Shown: positions 32,138 to 34,647 of the stretch, piece after piece
Numbering within the stretch: position 1 is the stretch's first letter
Layout of the letters: every line of letters starts with the position of its first letter
NCBI GenBank assembly: GCA_009779995.1
Contig: WRDW01000020.1
Coordinates: 1 to 34,647 of the forward strand
Reading direction: 5' to 3'
Length of the DNA stretch: 34,647 nucleotides
Origin: Oscillospiraceae bacterium
Lineage (GTDB): Bacteria > Bacillota > Clostridia > Oscillospirales > Acutalibacteraceae
Position numbers and translations under genes: made by a program
Notes under the pieces: generated by a model
Told to the model about the DNA's origin: nothing
What the model saw: the letters and a program-made list of their open reading frames with translations, nothing else
Database searches by the model: none

Positions 32138-32618
32138 AGTGATTATCACCGACGCCCAGCAGGAGGTCAAGGTGCCCACGGGCATACGTATGCTGCTGCG
32201 CCGCGCCTGCACGGCCGTGCTGGTGCAGGAGCGCTTCGAGAAGCAGTCCGAAGTGGGCGTGCGCTTCGTGGACAACGACGAGATACGCGCGCTGAACGCC
32301 AAACACCGGAACATAGACGAGGCCACCGACGTGCTCAGCTTCCCCCTGGGCGAAAATGGAGAATACGACACCAACCACGGCACCGGCGCGCTGCTGCTGG
32401 GCGACATCGTGATCTCCCTGCCGCGCGCGGTGGAGCAGGCGCGGCTGTTCGGCCACAGCCTCCAGCGGGAGCTGGCCTTCCTCACGGTGCACTCCATGCT
32501 GCACCTGCTCGGCTACGCCCACGAGGCCGGCGGCCTGGAGGCCGTGCGTATGCGCGAGAAGGAGGAGCAGGTGCTGGTGCAGCTGGGGCTGCCGCGGAGC
32601 AATACGTATACGATGTAG
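32121..32618 (+). CDS. ybeY: Endoribonuclease YbeY (rRNA maturation factor)
   Basis: YbeY is a zinc-dependent RNase for 16S rRNA 3'-end maturation and ribosome quality control. The 165-residue protein shows LNAKHRNIDEATDVLSFP (about 53-70), GDIVISL and the metal motif HSMLHLLGYAHE. The three His are in place, but the usual Asp in GYDH is Ala here. GGAGGAG precedes ATG 32121, which overlaps phoH by 17 nt; the upstream open frame was rejected. phoH-ybeY is a conserved gene pair. Confidence 0.94.
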   Translation: MASRIKVIITDAQQEVKVPTGIRMLLRRACTAVLVQERFEKQSEVGVRFVDNDEIRALNAKHRNIDEATDVLSFPLGENGEYDTNHGTGALLLGDIVISLPRAVEQARLFGHSLQRELAFLTVHSMLHLLGYAHEAGGLEAVRMREKEEQVLVQLGLPRSNTYTM

Positions 32619-32629
32619 GAGGTGAGATT

Positions 32630-34390
32630 ATGAAAAGCAACAAACGAATCCTTGCGGTAGTTATGGCCTGTATGCTGTTCTTTGGCATCGGGTCAAGTAT
32701 GGCAAGCTCTGCGGAAAACCTGCCCGCACCCGCGCCTTCGCATTACACAACCCCATGGGGCGTCAAAATGGCGGAGAACGATGCTATTCTGTCAACGATA
32801 CCAGTAACGACGGCGGAGCGCTGGGAAAACGCCATTGGCCGTTCCTTGAGCGCAGCGGAACTCGTGTGCACCTCCGGTGACGGCATACCTGATGTATGGA
32901 AACTGTACGGCGCGGATTTCAACGGTGATGGTATCATTGATTTGCCACTGCACAAAATGGGCGCTGTTGTGGGTACACCGGACATTTTTGTTGAAGTGGA
33001 CTGGATGGAGGGGATGCACAGTCAGCGTAGTTTAGTCACCCATAAAGGGGTGCAAAAGGAAATGACCAACCAGCAAATGTTTGATGCGGTGGCTGCGGAG
33101 TTCATGAGGAATGGCATTCGCCTGCACATTGATTTTGGACCGGAAAGCGTGGATTATGTGACTGGCGTGAAATGGAAAGATTACCCCGGCGGCTCCGGGG
33201 GGAATGCATTCCCCTATACTACTGATTTGATTTATGACGGAATGGGTGCTAATAGACTGGAAGAATATATAGAAGCAAATCTTACTTATCTGCGCAGCCC
33301 TGTGTTCTATCACTGTATGATTGTCACCACAGAGAGTATAGGTGGCAACAGCGGCTTTGGAACCCTGTTAGGAATGAGCACGATTATTTACAGCGCATCC
33401 ATTTTTATGCATGAATTAGGTCACAACCTGGGCTTGGGTCATGGCGGAAGAGGTGACGATACCAACTACAAGCCTAATTACCTTTCTTGCATGAACTATG
33501 GATATAGCGGGTGCAACTTCCAATTCTCCGAATATCAATTACCGGATTTGGACGAGCGAAATCTGTCCGAACCAGCTGGCATCGATCCGCAGAGATTAAC
33601 GGTACCCATGGGCGCTGCAGGAACCTCCCTCTTTTTTCGCAACGGAAACTGGGTGTATTTGCCTTCCGTTGCGGGCGTGGCTGTTGACTATAACGGCAAC
33701 GGAAACACCACGGACACAGGCGTTGTCATGGACATCAACAATGATGGACAATTGACTGTCCTTGTTGGGAAAAAAGACTGGGAGAATCTCCAATTAGATC
33801 ATAGTGGGATTGGCGACCTCGGTCGTTTGCGTATACTAACCATTTCCTATCACGCGACCAGCGGCACAGGCGCACCAGCCAATCAGCTGAAACTAAAAGG
33901 TCAGCCTGTTATTTTACGCGCAGAAAAGCCAACACGCACTGGAGCCAACTTTCTTGGTTGGTCTACGGAGTGGGACGGCAAGGTGGAATATGCGCCGGGA
34001 GACACATATAGCGTGGAAGCAGATTTGACCAACTATTTGGAACCAAAAGTGACCCTCTATGCAGTCTGGGACGTACCTTCGACCACATACACATTGACTG
34101 TATACAACGGAACGGGCAGCGGCAGTTATGGAGCCGGTATGACAGTGAACATTACTGCCAACACTGCACCCAACGGCAAGGTATTTGACCGATGGACATC
34201 AACTGCGGGAACGATTGCCAGCCCAACATCGACAAGCACAACCTTTACCATGCCTGCGGGAGCGGTGACTGTGACAGCTAATTACAAAGATGCTCCTAGA
34301 ACGATCTTATCCACCAAATACGAGGCAACGCTGATGAACTGGATATTGTTTATCGTGTTCTTTGGGTGGCTGTGGATGTGGATTGGCTAA
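32630..34390 (+). CDS. Exported zinc protease with InlB-type repeat and FGWLWM tail
   Basis: The 586-residue protein has a signal peptide (RILAVVMACMLFFGIGSSMASS), a Ca-binding-like loop DFNGDGIID (96-104), and the zinc motif HELGHNLGLGH (261-271) with a downstream Met (CMNYGYSG, Met288), the metzincin pattern. A second Ca-like loop DINNDGQLT follows. The region about 418-480 (PTRTGANFLGWSTEWDG, VTLYAVW) is an InlB B-type repeat, and the next 70 residues (YTLTVYNGTGSGSYGAGMTV, FDRWTSTAGT) resemble the related bacterial repeat. The C-terminus WILFIVFFGWLWMWIG matches the LRR protein's tail. GGAGGTGA precedes the ATG, 11 nt after ybeY. Composition is more AT-rich than phoH-ybeY. The peptidase family is not settled. 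Confidence 0.88.
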   Translation: MKSNKRILAVVMACMLFFGIGSSMASSAENLPAPAPSHYTTPWGVKMAENDAILSTIPVTTAERWENAIGRSLSAAELVCTSGDGIPDVWKLYGADFNGDGIIDLPLHKMGAVVGTPDIFVEVDWMEGMHSQRSLVTHKGVQKEMTNQQMFDAVAAEFMRNGIRLHIDFGPESVDYVTGVKWKDYPGGSGGNAFPYTTDLIYDGMGANRLEEYIEANLTYLRSPVFYHCMIVTTESIGGNSGFGTLLGMSTIIYSASIFMHELGHNLGLGHGGRGDDTNYKPNYLSCMNYGYSGCNFQFSEYQLPDLDERNLSEPAGIDPQRLTVPMGAAGTSLFFRNGNWVYLPSVAGVAVDYNGNGNTTDTGVVMDINNDGQLTVLVGKKDWENLQLDHSGIGDLGRLRILTISYHATSGTGAPANQLKLKGQPVILRAEKPTRTGANFLGWSTEWDGKVEYAPGDTYSVEADLTNYLEPKVTLYAVWDVPSTTYTLTVYNGTGSGSYGAGMTVNITANTAPNGKVFDRWTSTAGTIASPTSTSTTFTMPAGAVTVTANYKDAPRTILSTKYEATLMNWILFIVFFGWLWMWIG

Positions 34391-34425
34391 AGAGCAAAGG
34401 CGGTTGCCCGATTGAAAAATTTCGC

Positions 34426-34454
34426 TTGACAAACCCACCCCGGCAGGTTATAAT
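34426..34454 (+). promoter_or_regulatory. Consensus promoter of tRNA-Ala
   Basis: TTGACA (34426-34431), 17 nt, TATAAT (34449-34454), 14 nt before the tRNA. Confidence 0.9.
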
Positions 34455-34467
34455 AGAGCCTGCCTTT

Positions 34468-34543
34468 GGGCCTGTAGCTCAGTTGGGAGAGCGTTCGGTT
34501 CGCATCCGAGAGGTCGTGGGTTCGAATCCCTTCAGGTCCACCA
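34468..34543 (+). tRNA. tRNA-Ala, anticodon CGC
   Basis: A 76-nt cloverleaf with encoded CCA. Acceptor GGGCCTG pairs with CAGGTCC, including the G3-U70 pair that marks alanine tRNAs. D arm GCTC/GAGC, anticodon stem TTCGG/CCGAG with loop TTCGCAT (anticodon CGC), variable loop AGGTC, T loop TTCGAAT. The T stem GTGGG/CCCTT carries a U50-U64 mismatch and a G49-U65 pair. Confidence 0.93.
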
Positions 34544-34549
34544 TTACGA

Positions 34550-34588
34550 TTAACCATAAGGGCCCTGAGCCCTTGTGGTTAATTTTTT
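34550..34588 (+). terminator. Rho-independent terminator after tRNA-Ala
   Basis: A 14-bp stem, TTAACCATAAGGGC with GCCCTTGTGGTTAA (one G-U), is followed by TTTTTT. The remaining 59 nt to the window end show nothing recognisable. Confidence 0.92.
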
Positions 34589-34647
34589 GTTGTCCGTCGA
34601 GCCGCAATCGCCATCACATCCCGAAGAGCACCTAAAGCTCCATCATA

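Overview
The window looks like a chromosomal segment from a fairly GC-rich, low-GC-phylum-type (Firmicutes, Clostridia-like) bacterium. The signs are strong AGGAGG ribosome-binding sites, consensus TTGACA-17-TATAAT promoters, an AbrB/SpoVT-type regulator with a CxxC tail, a Firmicutes-type L10 leader RNA before rplJL, a YlmH-type S4 protein, and phoH-ybeY. Genus cannot be fixed from sequence reading alone. Most housekeeping genes are GC-rich; several exported-protein genes and the ImmA unit are visibly more AT-rich.

Layout. 1-167: 3' end of a probable IS630-type transposase and a palindromic repeat. 168-2921: a lipoprotein, then two chromate-transporter half genes with a RelB/YoeB toxin-antitoxin pair between them. 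2973-3641: tenA. 3843-11255: a polyamine operon (XRE-cupin regulator, potA, speE, potB, potC, potD, speD, leaderless 5'-nucleotidase). 11346-14598 (minus): a large exported M64-like metalloprotease and a membrane-anchored surface protein. 14799-16245 (minus): a small unknown protein and ychF. 16331-16861: a second RelB/YoeB pair whose toxin is frameshifted. 16979-18229 (minus): glyA. 18442-19417 (minus): a self-contained ImmA/IrrE-protease plus two-TM-protein unit. 19641-20643 (minus): rplL and rplJ with their leader. 20972-25777: LRR protein, GH13 amylase, LCP-like protein and exported transglutaminase. 25934-28954: folE, a second lipoprotein, folP and a PflA-type activase. 29033-29925: an orphan RelB and an S4-domain protein. 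29997-30842 (minus): rpiB and an AbrB-type regulator. 31142-32618: phoH-ybeY. 32630-34390: an exported HExxHxxGxxH protease. 34468-34543: tRNA-Ala(CGC).

How it works together. The clearest functional unit is the polyamine operon, which joins spermidine/putrescine uptake (PotABCD) to spermidine synthesis (SpeD supplies decarboxylated AdoMet, SpeE transfers the aminopropyl group) under a likely autoregulated XRE-cupin repressor. FolE and FolP supply early and middle steps of folate synthesis. RplJ/RplL, PhoH/YbeY, YchF and the S4 protein are ribosome-associated.

Most notable. Two unrelated exported proteins (LRR protein and zinc protease) end in the same Trp-rich tail, FGWLWM. Three RelB-family loci form a series from intact to frameshifted to orphan. 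Several intergenic repeat families (a 20-nt palindrome, a GCTCCCTCA element, and heptamer arrays) touch gene ends, in two cases supplying stop codons. A compact ImmA/2-TM unit with its own consensus promoter and terminator sits between glyA and rplL.
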